Origin: Letharia columbiana
Lineage: Eukaryota > Ascomycota > Lecanoromycetes > Lecanorales > Parmeliaceae
Direction of reading: 5' to 3'
DNA: 64,000 bases
NCBI RefSeq assembly: GCF_014066305.1
Contig: NW_023501063.1
Span: 526,001-590,000 of the forward strand
The notes below the pieces were generated by a model. It was not told the origin of the DNA. It ran no database searches and saw nothing but the letters and a program-made list of their open reading frames with translations. The position numbers and the translations under genes were made by a program. Below are positions 38,431-51,260 of this stretch, piece by piece. How positions within the stretch are numbered: position 1 is the first letter of the stretch; every line of letters begins with the position of its first letter.

Positions 38431-40430
38431 CTAGAAAAAACTATCTTTCTTCTCTCTCTTCTCCTCGCTTCTTATTATTATTCTAAGTATCGAGCTAAGA
38501 ATCTTATTCCTTCTCTTAATCTTAAAGATAAATATCTTAATAACTTTAACTAGAGTTATCTCTTTTATATAAGCGCCCTTAGCTAATAGTAATTTTATAA
38601 GCTTAATCTTCTTTAAAATAAATAACTTAGATTTACATAATAGTATTAACGATATATTCTTATCCCTATTCACTTAGTTAACATTTATATCTATTATTAG
38701 AAATATCTTAATAATAATAGATTTCTAATAATTAAGCGTCTTAATTAAGATAGAATTATCGCGTTAATTAATATAATTAAGATTCGCTCGATAGCGGCTT
38801 AATAGTTTTAATAGCTCGAGTCGCTAAAATTACGATAATATTATATTCACGTAAAGAGTTATTAGAGGCGTATTATCTTTCATATTCGATTAATTAATAT
38901 TAATACTATATATTAAGAGAATTCTAATAATATATAGATCTTAATTAATATTATATATTACTTTTATTAATATTATATTCCTTTAATAATTAATAAGCTT
39001 AATATTAACTCTATATTTTATTAGTTCGAAAATAATTCTAATTTATTATACTTCTTTTAGACTTATAATCAAGTAAACTATAATTAATAAGATATCTCTA
39101 TTATAATTTCATTTATTAACGTCGATATTATACTAAAGAAGCTCTTTAATAATAGAAAGTTATATATAATTATACGATTTATAGAAAGAGTAGACCTCGA
39201 TAAGTAGCGTATTATTATTCGATATAGACTAATTTACATTAGCACCCTTCTTTTAAGAAGTTCTCGAAAGATTACTAGTAATAATTTGCTAATATTTTAT
39301 AAGAAGATTTAAAATATTATTCTAATATTATAATCTAGAAAGCGATCTAAATATAGCGCTAGCTAAGTCTCGAGTAATATTATATCTTAAGAGTCTACTT
39401 TATTAATATTAGTTTTCGCCGCTAGTAATAACTTAATAGCTATAAGATTATTTTAATAGACTATTTAAGAAAGAGATAAGATAGACTATCTATCGCTATT
39501 AACGTTAACTTTATACTTAAAAAGAATCTCAATTATAAGAGATTAAGTTAATTACGAGATAGTTAAATTTCATAATAAAGAGCGAGAGCGTTAAGACTAT
39601 TCGTAGTATATCGATTATAGTTAGCTCTCTTCTTAAGAAGTATTTAAATAATCGCGCTGTGCTTTATATAGCTTATAGCTATTAATAATATAAACTCATT
39701 AATCTAAATAGCGTTCTCGAGAAGATTATAGGCTTTAGTCTCTAGTAAGAACTTAAGTATTTTTATATAACCTTCGCATATAGTAGTATAGAGAAGAAAT
39801 TTAGTTCTATTTGATTTAATATTTATATCTTCTTCGTAATTTAGTAGAAAACGAGTTATTATAATACTTTTAACTACGTCTAATACCTCGATAAATAAGA
39901 GTATTAACTTTATTACGAGATAAACCGATAGCATTAAAAAGAGTCGTCTTACCCTTTATCGCATATTCGAGTATTTATATCTACTTCGTTCTTTAGAAAT
40001 AACTACGCGATTCTATAATTACTTTAGATTATACTTTTATAAAGCGAGTTAATATAATAATCTTACTTTTTAGATATAGTTATAAGATTATTACTTCGCG
40101 TATAGAACTCTTTATCTATTTATATAAGCTACGTTTAAATTAAGACCTCTATTAATTAAGACTCTAATAATAGCGTATTAATTATATCGAGCGACTTACG
40201 TTAATACTACGTGCTCTAAAGAAACTATAAATTTTTAATTAAAAACGATCTTACTTAGAAGATAAGCGTTCTTCGAAGAATAGGCTAACTTAATTAAAGG
40301 GCTATATAACCCTTACTTTATCGTATATAATATCCTCTAGCGAAAATATTATAGCTTTCATTTATTAAGTTTAATTAGAATTTAATAATTAATAATTAAC
40401 TTTTAAAAGGCTACGAAAGCTATTTAGATT
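38431..40430 (-). pseudogene. Ankyrin-repeat gene relic
   Basis: Minus-strand reading gives successive ankyrin-like units. From the 5' side: ARYNQYAIIRVLINRGLNLN-type (near 40190, first residue read as V), SNYRIA.LFLKNEVDIN (near 40010), TTICEGYIKILKFLLETKA (near 39760) and SYIKHSAII.ILLKKRANYN (near 39660). A final one is LKKIKLIKLLLAKGAYIKE (near 38590). Two stop-free runs survive (39704-39934 and 38431-38673), remarkable in this sequence. Units are spread over at least three registers, so there are frameshifts as well as RIP-type stops. Known: ankyrin repeats mediate protein-protein binding, and fungal ankyrin genes are often multicopy, which would expose them to RIP. The segment 40250-40330 (SPLIKLAYSSKNAYLL) seems to belong to the same gene. 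The original start and any N-terminal effector domain were not identified. Confidence 0.6.
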
Positions 40431-43400
40431 AATTAATTAATTACTAATTTCTTAGAAACTTATTATATATATTGTAATATCTTCGAAGGTCTTAATAAGC
40501 GGCGCTTAATTTATTATTATCCGAGAGTTACTTTTATAATTACTTTTATATTATATATGATAATATCTCTATTAAGAGCTTCGTTAAGAGATAATCGAGT
40601 TTTATAGTATTAGAGAAAATATAGCGAGGTTATAGTCGATAAAACTAGCGTGCTCTAAAGGCCTTTTTATATAAAAAGTCTATTAATATATAATATATTC
40701 GATACCTAGAAACTATCTAAATTAACTTCTCGATTACGATATTATAAATAGTTAATACTTAATTATATAATCTTTCTAGATTCTACTTAGTAATAGATTC
40801 TAGAAAATAGCTTTTAAAGAATTTAATTTACGCGAGTTATAGATATTAAATATAAATATAACTAGAGATATCGCCCTCTAACGCTCGCTCTTTAATAGAT
40901 TTAAAAGATTAAGCTATAAGATATAATTCTAGCTAAATTTATTAATTATTATATTAAATATTTAAAGTAATATTCGATTGAAGTTATAGTAGAGTCGAGC
41001 TATTAATTACTAGTACTCTCTTTTAATAAATTCTTAATTAATAGTCTTACTCTATTATTTTAATGAAAATATTATTATATTATAATAAAAGCTATATAAT
41101 CTTAGATAAAATACGACTCTTTATATACTTCTTTAATTCTTTTTTTTATAAGTGAAATTTATACGATAGAGAATAATGAGATACTCTTCTTATTTATTCA
41201 TATTATACTTGAGATCTTTATCCTTTACTCTATTAAGACCTTTGACTTAAACTAAATCTTAGATGATTATACTTCTTATCTCTTATAAAATATCGAAACT
41301 CTATTCTTTATTAGTTTTTAAGAGTCTTAATTATCGTTAATCGTCGATTAATTATCTTCGATAAAACACTACTTACGAATATCGATTTATTTAAAATTAC
41401 TTTCTTATATCGAGTAGTATCGAATAAAGATTATTCGAGATCTTATAAAATTATTAGAGATAATATATTTAGATAGTTTATTAACGATATATAATTTAAG
41501 GGACTCTCATTACTAGTAGAATAGCGTTACTTTTAAAAAGATATTAAGACGTTTAGACTATTATTAAATCTCGATAATATACTATTTAGTTATTAAGCTT
41601 AAAGATATAAGTGAAACTAGCTAGATATAAACGTTAGATTATTTAATAGATATTTAAAGAAGAAAATATATCGAATAATTAAATAAAGAAGTATATATAT
41701 TTTATAGAATTTTTATAATCTTAAGTCGCTTATATAATCTAACTCTACTTATTATAAAGTCTCGCAATTTCTTTAAGTTATTTTTTAAAGCTCGTTATAT
41801 ATAGACCGCTTACTTACTTACTTACTTATTATTTTTTTTCTTAACTTTATAGTCTATTAAACTTTTTCTTTTTATATTAGAATTATATTAATTAATAGTA
41901 ATAATTAAGCGTAATATCTCGACTTAAAAATTAAGATAAAGTAATAAACTATACTTAGTTAAGATAAAGAATTTCGAGATTAATATAAAGTAACTTTATA
42001 AAGAAATTGTTATTAGTATAAATATGCGACTTAACTTATAGTAAGAGTAATATATTTAATAAGCTCGATAGAAATTTTTTTTCTTTTTTATACTCTACTA
42101 CGAATAAATATAAAGTTGAAAAATAAACTCTATATACTATACTTCGTCTTAAGTATTAAGCTTTACTATAGTACTACTTAAATCTAGTATTACTTAATTT
42201 ACGAACTTATCTTTAACCTTCTATAAGCTTTTTAATAAGACGTATATTATTAGTATATATAAATATTGATTTAAGAATTATAAAGTGTATTAGATAAATA
42301 TAAAGAAGTATAAAGCCGAGATATTATTAACTCGTAAGTCTTAATTTAATAGTATTATTAAAGATAGAGAATAAAATACGAATAATATATCTAGAAATTA
42401 TATATAAATAACGATAATAACTATACTCGCGAAAAGTAATCTATCTTAGATAGCTTATAGAATAAGATATCGCGAGAGGTTATATTAGTATAGCTTATTA
42501 TGAGAGTATAATATAACTCTTTAATAAAACTCTTCACTCTACTAATAAAACGAAGTAATAGATTACTTTAGCTAGAGTACGTCTAATTACTATTATTAAT
42601 AATATATATCTTTTTAGCGAGTAGTCTAATTAATATATCGTAGAGTCGAGCGATCTTATAGAAGAATATACTCTAAAAATCTTAAAGAAACTTAATAAAT
42701 CAACTAGTTATTATTCGCTTTAAATGTTCTATAATAATAATATTCTTATAAGTTATTACACTTTTTCTCTATATAAGTAAGCGATATATAATTATTTTAA
42801 CTAGAAAATATTAAGTATAGTAAAGATATATAAGTAATAGATTAGAGTAGTAGTAATATAAATATACTTTTATTAATATATCTTTTAAGGCTCTTAATAT
42901 ATAATAAAGATATAGTCTTATCGAATATTAACTTAATATCGCTAAGATAGAAGATATATATAATACTTAGTAGCACGAAGGGGATTATCTTTATAATTAT
43001 AAAGAAATCTTATAAATTTAATAAATGCTAGACTTAGTATATATAGTATAGAAGAATTTAAGATATTTATATTTATAAAAGATAAAGTTAACTTCTAGAA
43101 AGAAGTAAGAAGAAGAGTAGATAGCTAAGTATAATAAGCAAGTATATTATATCGATTAAATTCTTATTAGAGATTAGTTTATATATAAGATATTAGATAT
43201 AATTAATAAAAAAAAATCTATTATAATCCTCGCTATTTAGACTTCTAACGTTTTATTTTAGAGATATCGAGATAACTATAGAAAAGGAACTCTTATTAAT
43301 ATAATTATATCTTCTCTTTAGAATCTATTATTTCTACTATAATATAGAATTTAAGCGAAGAATAAGCTAAGTTTAATATCTACGAGTTTACTATATAAGA

Positions 43401-46294
43401 TATTATCGTATATAATATTCTCGATTATTAATTTATCGAAGTTCGATTTAAGCTTATTATTAAGATCTCTTAATAAGAAATAATATTATTACTTAATTAG
43501 AGAATATAGAGCATTTAGCCTAGAAATTACCTCTATCTATATCGAGTCTTAAATTCTTAATTTATATTAGTTTTCTTATTAATCTTCTCTTAATATAGCG
43601 TTTAAATATATAAAAAGCTATTATATAAGTTAATATAAGTATAATATAAATAAGATATTAACTTATATAGAGGTAGATATATATAAACTATATACTCTAG
43701 TAATTAATATAATTATATATGACTCTATTCTACTATAATCGTTAAATAATAAGAGTTATAAACTTGTATAGCGATTAAAATATATAGCTAAAACGCGATA
43801 TATCTATCTTAATTATCTATAATACTTTTGAGGCTATAAAATATAAAATCTACGTCTCTATATTCTTAATAGCGCGTTTAATAGAAATAAGAGATAAGTA
43901 TTAAGTATTATAATAAAATCTAATATATTTAGAAATAGATAATATAGAGTAATAAGAAGAAGTATAATTAGAATTACGCTTAGTTACCTTAATTATAATC
44001 TCAAAAAAACTCTTATTATAACGAGTTAATTTAAGAGCGAGTAGTCGATATTATGTCTATATTTAGATTTCGAATTAATCTAATTAAATTTAATTTAAGT
44101 AAAAAATAAAGAAAGATGAAAGTTAATTAATATAGAGGGAAGGTCTAGAAGAACTATAAATCTTTTATATCTTAACTAATTTCAGCTAGACTTAGCTATT
44201 AAATAAAATAAGATATAAATAATACTTCTTCTATACGAGCACTAACTAATAGATTATTTAAATATTAAGCTTCGAAGATTATCTTTTTATATAGATAATA
44301 GAGTAGCTTAATACTAGCTAGTTCTTTTAAGAGATATCTAGCTCTTAATATAATCTTCTTATTAATCGTTAAAGATATAAGTAAATAAGTTATAATATTC
44401 TTTAAATCGATATAAACGCACTCTTTTTAAATATTAAATATTAAGGTTAAGGGTTATAATCTAAGATAAATATAAAAAGATTTAAGAATAGATAGATATC
44501 TAAGAGATATAGATAAAGGCGTATAAAAGTATAGAACTTAGATATAATATAAGGTAGATAGATAAATTATTATTTATAAAATATTTATAAATTATAAATA
44601 AAGTCTTATAAAGCTCGATAACGGCGCGTTTAAAGACTTTAAATCTTAATATAAATAATTAAATCTTATAATTCAAAAAAATTATTGCTACTACTAGTAA
44701 TTATTCTATTAAATTCTTTAATATTTTTAAAGAGATCTAGTCTTATATATTTATCGATTAGCTATACTATAAAGAGCTTTATTACTTTTATATATCTAAA
44801 TAAGAATTAGATTTTTCTATATAAGAGTTTAGCTTAACTCGAGATTAAGTATCTATCTATTACTATTAAAGAAAAATAAGATTTTTTACTTAAATAGCTT
44901 TTAAAATTATAGCTATAGCTCTTTTAAGTAGATCTATTAATAATATATTAATTCGAAATCTAATTATATAAAATTAAGATAAGAGTTAAACGTGGCTAAG
45001 GGGAAGATAATAATTATTATTTTTTTTAGATTAAAAGAGTAAGGATTAAAGAGCTAGCTAGTATAGACGAGATATCGCTCTCTTTAATAACTTATTTTAA
45101 TATTATCTCGAAGAGATAAACTATATAAGAGTATATACTATTTTAATTATTTAAATTAAAAAGTCTTAGTAAGTGAAAAAAATAAGTAAGAGTAAGGCTT
45201 AATACGCTTCACCTTTTACTTATCTAGCTTTTCTCGCTAAAGCGAGCTCTTAAGCGAGCTTAACTAAGTAAGAAAGATATATAGTTATATAGATATACTA
45301 TTTTTTAAATAATCTAGATAATTTATCTTAAAAATATTCTAGATTATATAAATGAACTATATAATAATAATTATACTATTAAAAGCATTTAAGTAATTAT
45401 TTATAACTTAAAAACTTAATCTAATAATACGATAAGTAATAATTATTAGTCTATTTATCTAATTCTTATAAATAATAGTAGTTATATTCGTTATAAATAT
45501 AAGAGATAGAATTAAAGAATTCTAGAGATATACTCGAATAGTTATTTATCTTATCTTATATCTTAACTAATTCCGCTGATAGAGTATTAAGATTATACGA
45601 TTAACTCGAAAGTAAAACTCGTAAATATATATAGACTTATTATAGTAAAAGGTTAAAATTAATATAATATATCTATAGAAGACTCTAGCTATTATTATTA
45701 AATATATATATACTCTTAACGAGCTCTATTAGACTATCTACTTATACTCTCTATTATTATATAACTATATAATTATTATAAATCTTAAAGAAAAGAATTA
45801 TTTAGCTATGAAAAGCGCTAGAAAGAATCTATAACTAAAATTACTTTACTAGTATTTTAATATTAATTATAAATATAATTTATTTATAATTAAAGATATA
45901 TTTATAGCTATAAGCACGTTATTAATAACTTTATTATTCGCTAAAGCTTTTTTAACTATCTCTTAAAGCGTAGTTATATCTTTAACTCGCGTTAAGATAA
46001 TAAGCTATAATACTAATAAATAATTTTACTATTTTTAAAAGTTAGATAAAATAAACGATTAAAGCTATATAAAAGAATAAACTAGTATTAAAAATAATAA
46101 TAAGAAAACGTAAATTATATATAGAGTAAAGAATCTAATCTCTATAATCTTATAGATTCTAAAATCGATCTCTAATATATAATATAGTATTATCTAGATA
46201 GAGTAAGAAAGAAGCTTAGAATAGATAAGAGGTAGGAGAGAAAAGTAAGAAAAGGGCTATAGGCGTTAATTGAAGTTATAGAGTTAAAAAAACC
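40431..46294. other. Eroded stretch, no identified gene
   Basis: Broken frames throughout. 41809-41828 is a short (CTTA)n tract. 40480-41000 may be the upstream part of the ankyrin relic, but I could not show repeats there. No transposon domain was recognised. Confidence 0.45.
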
Positions 46295-46425
46295 TATTAT
46301 AAGATATCTTAAGACTACTTATAAAGCTACTAGCGAAGATTTAATATCATATATATTTATTTATAAATTATATAGATTAATTAATATCTTTTATATTATA
46401 TATATATATAAATTATACTATATTA
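46295..46425 (+). repeat. Direct repeat, left copy of a 46.3/47.3-kb pair
   Basis: About 125-130 bp beginning TATTATAAGATATCTTA and ending near ATTATACTATATTAATT. It matches 47338-47452, mostly by transitions. A pair of like-oriented repeats about 1.04 kb apart could be LTRs of a second small element, but no target-site duplication or primer site could be shown. Confidence 0.75.
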
Positions 46426-46854
46426 ATTCTTTAATATTTAATAAATAATATCTTAAATCTCTAATAGAGTAATCTAATAAATCTATATATATTATATATA
46501 AAGTCTATATTAAATATCTAATAGTACTTCGCTTTAAGCTAGTTCTTTAATATACTTATAGTTATCGAGTATCTTTTAATAAAAATCTATATTCTAATCG
46601 ATCTTTTTAATAGGCCTATCGATATTAGAATACTATATAAATTTCTATAGACTCTATATAAGTAATACTATACCGCGTATCTACGGCCTTTAATATATAA
46701 GAGAATACTATCTATAGAAGTACGATGTTAAGACTTAAAAGTATATTTAATTAGCTAATAAATTAGACCCTTAATTTTTTCTATAGTAAATTAAAATCCT
46801 TTAAAATTAAGCGATTTATATACGTTAAGAATAAACTAAATAAGAGATTACTTT

Positions 46855-46972
46855 ATAAGTTAAGTAGTAAGTTACTTAGCTAGATACTTAGTAAGTCTCT
46901 TATCTAGATACTTAGTTAGCTACTTAGCTAGATACTTAGTTAGCTATTTAATTAACTATCTAACTTAATATT
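46855..46972. repeat. TTAGCTAGATACTTAG imperfect tandem repeat
   Basis: Several 12-24-bp units on ACTTAGCTAGATACTTAGTTAGC, locally self-complementary (TTAGCTA, CTAGATA). It lies inside the segment bounded by the direct repeats at 46295 and 47338. Confidence 0.8.
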
Positions 46973-46989
46973 TAATAAGAAAAGAAAAC

Positions 46990-47215
46990 ACTATAACTAG
47001 TAAATACGAAGAATATTATAAAGATTATTACGAAGAAACTAAGCGATAATAAGACTTCTAGCATTAAGAATAGAGATTAGCTCTTTAAGATCCCATATTA
47101 TATACTCTTTATTATTCGATATTAAATTATTATTTAATAGATAAAGTATATTATAACTTAATCTATTATCTCTATTATATTATTATAATATATAATTACT
47201 ATAATAATAATATAA
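46990..47215 (-). repeat. Single copy of the 200-bp repeat, minus strand
   Basis: Reads, in minus orientation, the same order of words as the array at 59147: TAATTTAATA, then AAGAGCTAA, then CTTATTATCGCTTAGTTTCTT, then ATATTCTTCGTATTTA. It is more than 12 kb from the arrays at 59.1 and 62.9 kb. Confidence 0.8.
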
Positions 47216-47337
47216 GAGAAGAATCTACTATAACGATTATAGCTAATTAAATCTCTATAAAATAAAGATTAAACGATATATATTTTAAATAACTTGAAAT
47301 TATTCGATACTGTTTTTTATAGATAATTATTATAAGA

Positions 47338-47452
47338 TATCTTAGAGCTACTTATAAAAGACTTTATATCGTATATATCTATCTATAGACTATATAGATT
47401 AATTAATATCTTTTATATTATATATATATATAAATTATATTATATTAATTTT
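47338..47452 (+). repeat. Direct repeat, right copy of the 46.3/47.3-kb pair
   Basis: Begins TATTATAAGATATCTTAGAGC. Pairs with 46295-46425; the internal stretch TATAGATTAATTAATATCTT is identical in both. Confidence 0.75.
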
Positions 47453-50400
47453 CTAAAAAGACTTATAGACTTTTATAGCTTATCGAAGATTAAAGTAATC
47501 TTAAAATAATATTATTCTTAACTATAGAGCTTAATTCTATTTCGCGAAAAACTACTTTTTTATCTCTTTAATATTTTATAAGATTTTATATCTAATTTAT
47601 TATCTACGCGGCGATTCTTAGATTTAAATTAAATAAGATATCGCGATAGATCTATTTATATAGTTGAATTAATAGTAGCACTAGAAGTTAATATACTTAT
47701 TCTCTCTTTCTATTTCGATATTTAATTGCTTCTACGTAGTATAATCTCGATAGATTAAGATTATATATCTCTTTTTAGTTCGATAGCTAAATTCGCTTTT
47801 AATATATTAAACCTCTTTTAGTTAGTAGATAATTAACGACTTCTACGCGAAGTAATATTAGTAGATAAAAATAATAATATCGTTATATTAAGACCTTAGT
47901 TTTAATTATTATTATACTTTATAAAAATCTTTAACGATCTTTAAGAGCGAGGTATTTTCCTTTTAGCGGCTTTTAATACTTTCGATAAATGAATTAGACT
48001 AAACGCAGAATTTACTAAAGAATAATTTTTCTTATTATTATAATTACTTTATAAGACTAATTTATTAAATTAATTAGATCTAAGATCTTTAAGCGTAATT
48101 TAATTTAATCTCGATACTCTTTTCGATAGCTTAGCTTAATCCTCTAGACGATCGAATATTAATATCTATATTATCGAGACGGCGTATTTAATAAAAATAG
48201 CTAAAAGCTATTTCTCTATCTATTTTAATTATATCTCTATAAGTCTAACTTACTTTCATATATTCTCTATATATAATTTTATTCTCTTACCTTTAAAATA
48301 GTATTACTTAATTATATTTACCTACTCTTATAGTATATAATAATTCTCTATATTCTAATATTCTTTTATTTATTACCGCTAGAATTTTACTTACTACTTA
48401 GTATTTTCGATCTTTAGATACTAGTAGATTTAATAGTTTTTTTAGAGATTTACTTAGATCGGGCTTTTTATAAATTATCGTTCTTTTAGTTACACCTTCG
48501 TTTTCTTATTTATTTCTTTCTTCTATCGATAATTTAAAAATTTCTTCTATTTTCTTAATTCTTCTTTAAACTAGTTATATTTATTCTTCTAGCGATAAAG
48601 AACGTAAACGTATTCACCTATATATTCGATATTATAGATATCAAATATTAATTAAATTAAACGACTTAGCCTCCTATCGATATCTATTAAAATATTATAA
48701 ACTTATTTTACTTTTAGCTCGCTTCTCTTCTTTATCTAATAATGAGATATTAGTAATTTCATTAATAATGTAATATATTCCGAAAGAACCGCTAAAAGCT
48801 ACTTCTTAACTTATTTTAACCGTTTCTCCTTCGCTATAAACTTTTTTTATTATCTTTCTATAGTTCTCAGCCAATGCTTATCGTTCCTTCTACGAACTTT
48901 TCCCTTATTTATAATTACTTTAGAATCTTTCCGCTATATTATCTCTACCGCATATCGATTCTCTTTTATTCCCCTCTTTAATCAATCGATTCCCCTTTAA
49001 AAATAGACTTAATATTTCTTTTAGTTCTTTAATTTTTTTAGACTTACTATAAAGTCTAAATCTTATAAGTATCGCTATTATTCTATATTTTCCTCTCTTA
49101 TAAATTTTAGCCGATACTTACGTCTCTATTACTAAGTATCGAGAAAGTTCTATTATTATCGTAGTTCTTTATTATATTAACCTCTTTCTTATCCCTAATA
49201 CTCTCGAATAAAATTAGTCTTTATTAAAGAATTATTAGAATCTAATTCGTAATTATATTAGCTATTATAAAAAAGCTTCTTATATTATTTAGTGTATCGA
49301 TATTAAAGCTCTCTATTAATAAGAATTATTATCTAGAGTAATATTAATTAGATTAAACGAGTTAATCTTTTATTTATTTATATTACAATATTATAGACTT
49401 AATTAACTTTAAGTTTATATCGCTCTAACTCTTTCTTAAAGTCTTCGATTAAAGTTTCGCTTAATCTAGAAAAATAATTAGAGAAAGAGATTAAAGATTC
49501 GCTTAATTTAGAAGAATAGTTTCTAAATTTTCTTAAAGCGTTAGTATAATTATTTATATTAAGAGAATTAATCGAGACTAGAAGTTTAAAGTAATCTTAT
49601 TAAAGTTTCGCTTTAAGGTTTTCTAGATTTAACTAAGTATAATATATATTATTAATTATCTTTCTAAGAGTAAAACGAAGTATTAGTTTTATAATCTTAG
49701 ATCTAAGAGATTTAGATCTTCTAAATTATACTTCTTATTAGAACTTCTTCTATATCTCTATAATTATATTCGATCTATCCTCTATTTTAAAGAAACTAAG
49801 AAGAAAAAAAATATTAGTATAACTATTTAATAGTAAGAAAATCTATATTTCTTATCTAATTCTCGCAATTGCCGTAATAACTTTCGACTTATAAAGGTCT
49901 TTTACTAGAACCTTTATAATAAGAGAGAAAAAGAATATCGTAATATTTAAGAGATATAAAGATGAGAATTAATAGAGTAGTAAAGTAGTAGAAAATAAAG
50001 CTATTAATAAAGTAATTAGCGTATAAATAATATCTTAACTAATCGTCTTCTATATTAGAGAGCGATTCTAAAATAGATAACTAACTTATAATATATAAGT
50101 ATAAGACGTTTATAGCTAAGTCTAAAAGATGATATAGTAAACTTTAATTTAGATATTTAGTAAAGTATAATTATATATTAAATTCTAGCTATTTATACGA
50201 ATTTAGATTAACTTAAGAGTAAAATCCTTCGATATAATAAGCGCTAGAGAAATTAATTAAACTCTTTATATTCGTATTAAGATATTATAATAATTATCGT
50301 TACTCTTTATTAAATATAATAATAAGATTAGATAGTATATAAAGATTAAGTAGATAAGATATTTCTAATTAAAAGAACTCTTTCTTTAAATAATCATCTA

Positions 50401-50499
50401 TTAAGAGTTATCGCTTTATTTCTTTAATTAAAGATTTTTAAGATAAATATAAATAATTCTAGGCTTATCGTGATATTAAAGGTATATAATATAACGATT
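47453..50499. other. Eroded stretch, no identified gene
   Basis: 48440-49200 keeps somewhat more C and CA/TG (for example CTCAGCCAATGCTTATCG near 48868) than its surroundings, but no family was recognised on either strand. Confidence 0.45.
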
Positions 50500-51260
50500 A
50501 AAAGAGTGTGAAATAGATTATAGAATTAAGATCGATATCTATCTACATTTAAGTTTATAATAGATATTTTAAGTTAAAAAAGTACTCTCGCTATAGATTA
50601 ATCTAGATCTTAAATATAATTAATCTTTAACGATAAATCGAAGAATCTTAAGAAAGGCTTTATATTCGAAAGTAATTTATAAATCTACGATATCTTCTTA
50701 GGCGAGCGAGATATTAAATTTAGCGATTAATAATTCTATATTATATTCAACGAGCGAGGAGAGACTATATTTAAGAATATATCTCGAAAAGTTATATAAG
50801 TCGATTATAATAACGAGAACTCGTCTTTTCGAAACTAATTCACGTAGATTCTCTTCGATATATATAAGAATATTAAAATTATAGTAGATAAAGATAATCT
50901 AATCTTTAAGATTGAGTAATCGAAAAATTATAAATTCTATCGAATAGAGTATAAGGCATACCGCGACGTCTACTTTAAAGAGTATCGAAATATATTTCTC
51001 TTACTTAGCTAGCTAGATATAGAAAATTAGTAAATAACCGCGATACTTATTATATAATATTCTCTCGAATAAAAGTCTTTTAAATAATAATCTATCTATT
51101 TATTAAAGAAAGAGCTCGAATACGATAATTTTAATATAGTTTATAAGGCCGTCGATATAAGTATAAGCGACGTATATATTATTAAAGAGTTTTACTACGA
51201 TAATTAAAAGAAAGAGATTAATATCTTAATAAGTCTTTTATATATAAATAATTATTAATC
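50500..51260 (+). pseudogene. Relic of FHA-domain serine/threonine-kinase gene
   Basis: One register without frameshift, interrupted only by TAA/TAG. The FHA-like part runs about 50640-50960 (GFIFESNL.IYDIFLGERD, then FSD..FYIIFNERGETIF). The kinase N-lobe is at about 51115-51210: ELEYDNFNIVYKAVDIS, then DVYIIKEFYYDN. The E, D and N of EYDNFN are each one G-to-A step from glycine, which restores the glycine-rich loop GxGxFGxVYKA; the lysine of the VxxK motif is kept. Known: the loop and lysine bind ATP in protein kinases, and FHA binds phosphothreonine. The C-lobe was not recognised downstream, so the gene is truncated or too decayed to read there. Same domain order as the relic at 10.6 kb, but not a close copy. 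Confidence 0.7.

Noticed and set aside
46295..47452. Calling the direct-repeat pair a second TRIM element
   Set aside because: No target-site duplication, primer-binding site or polypurine tract found at the borders.
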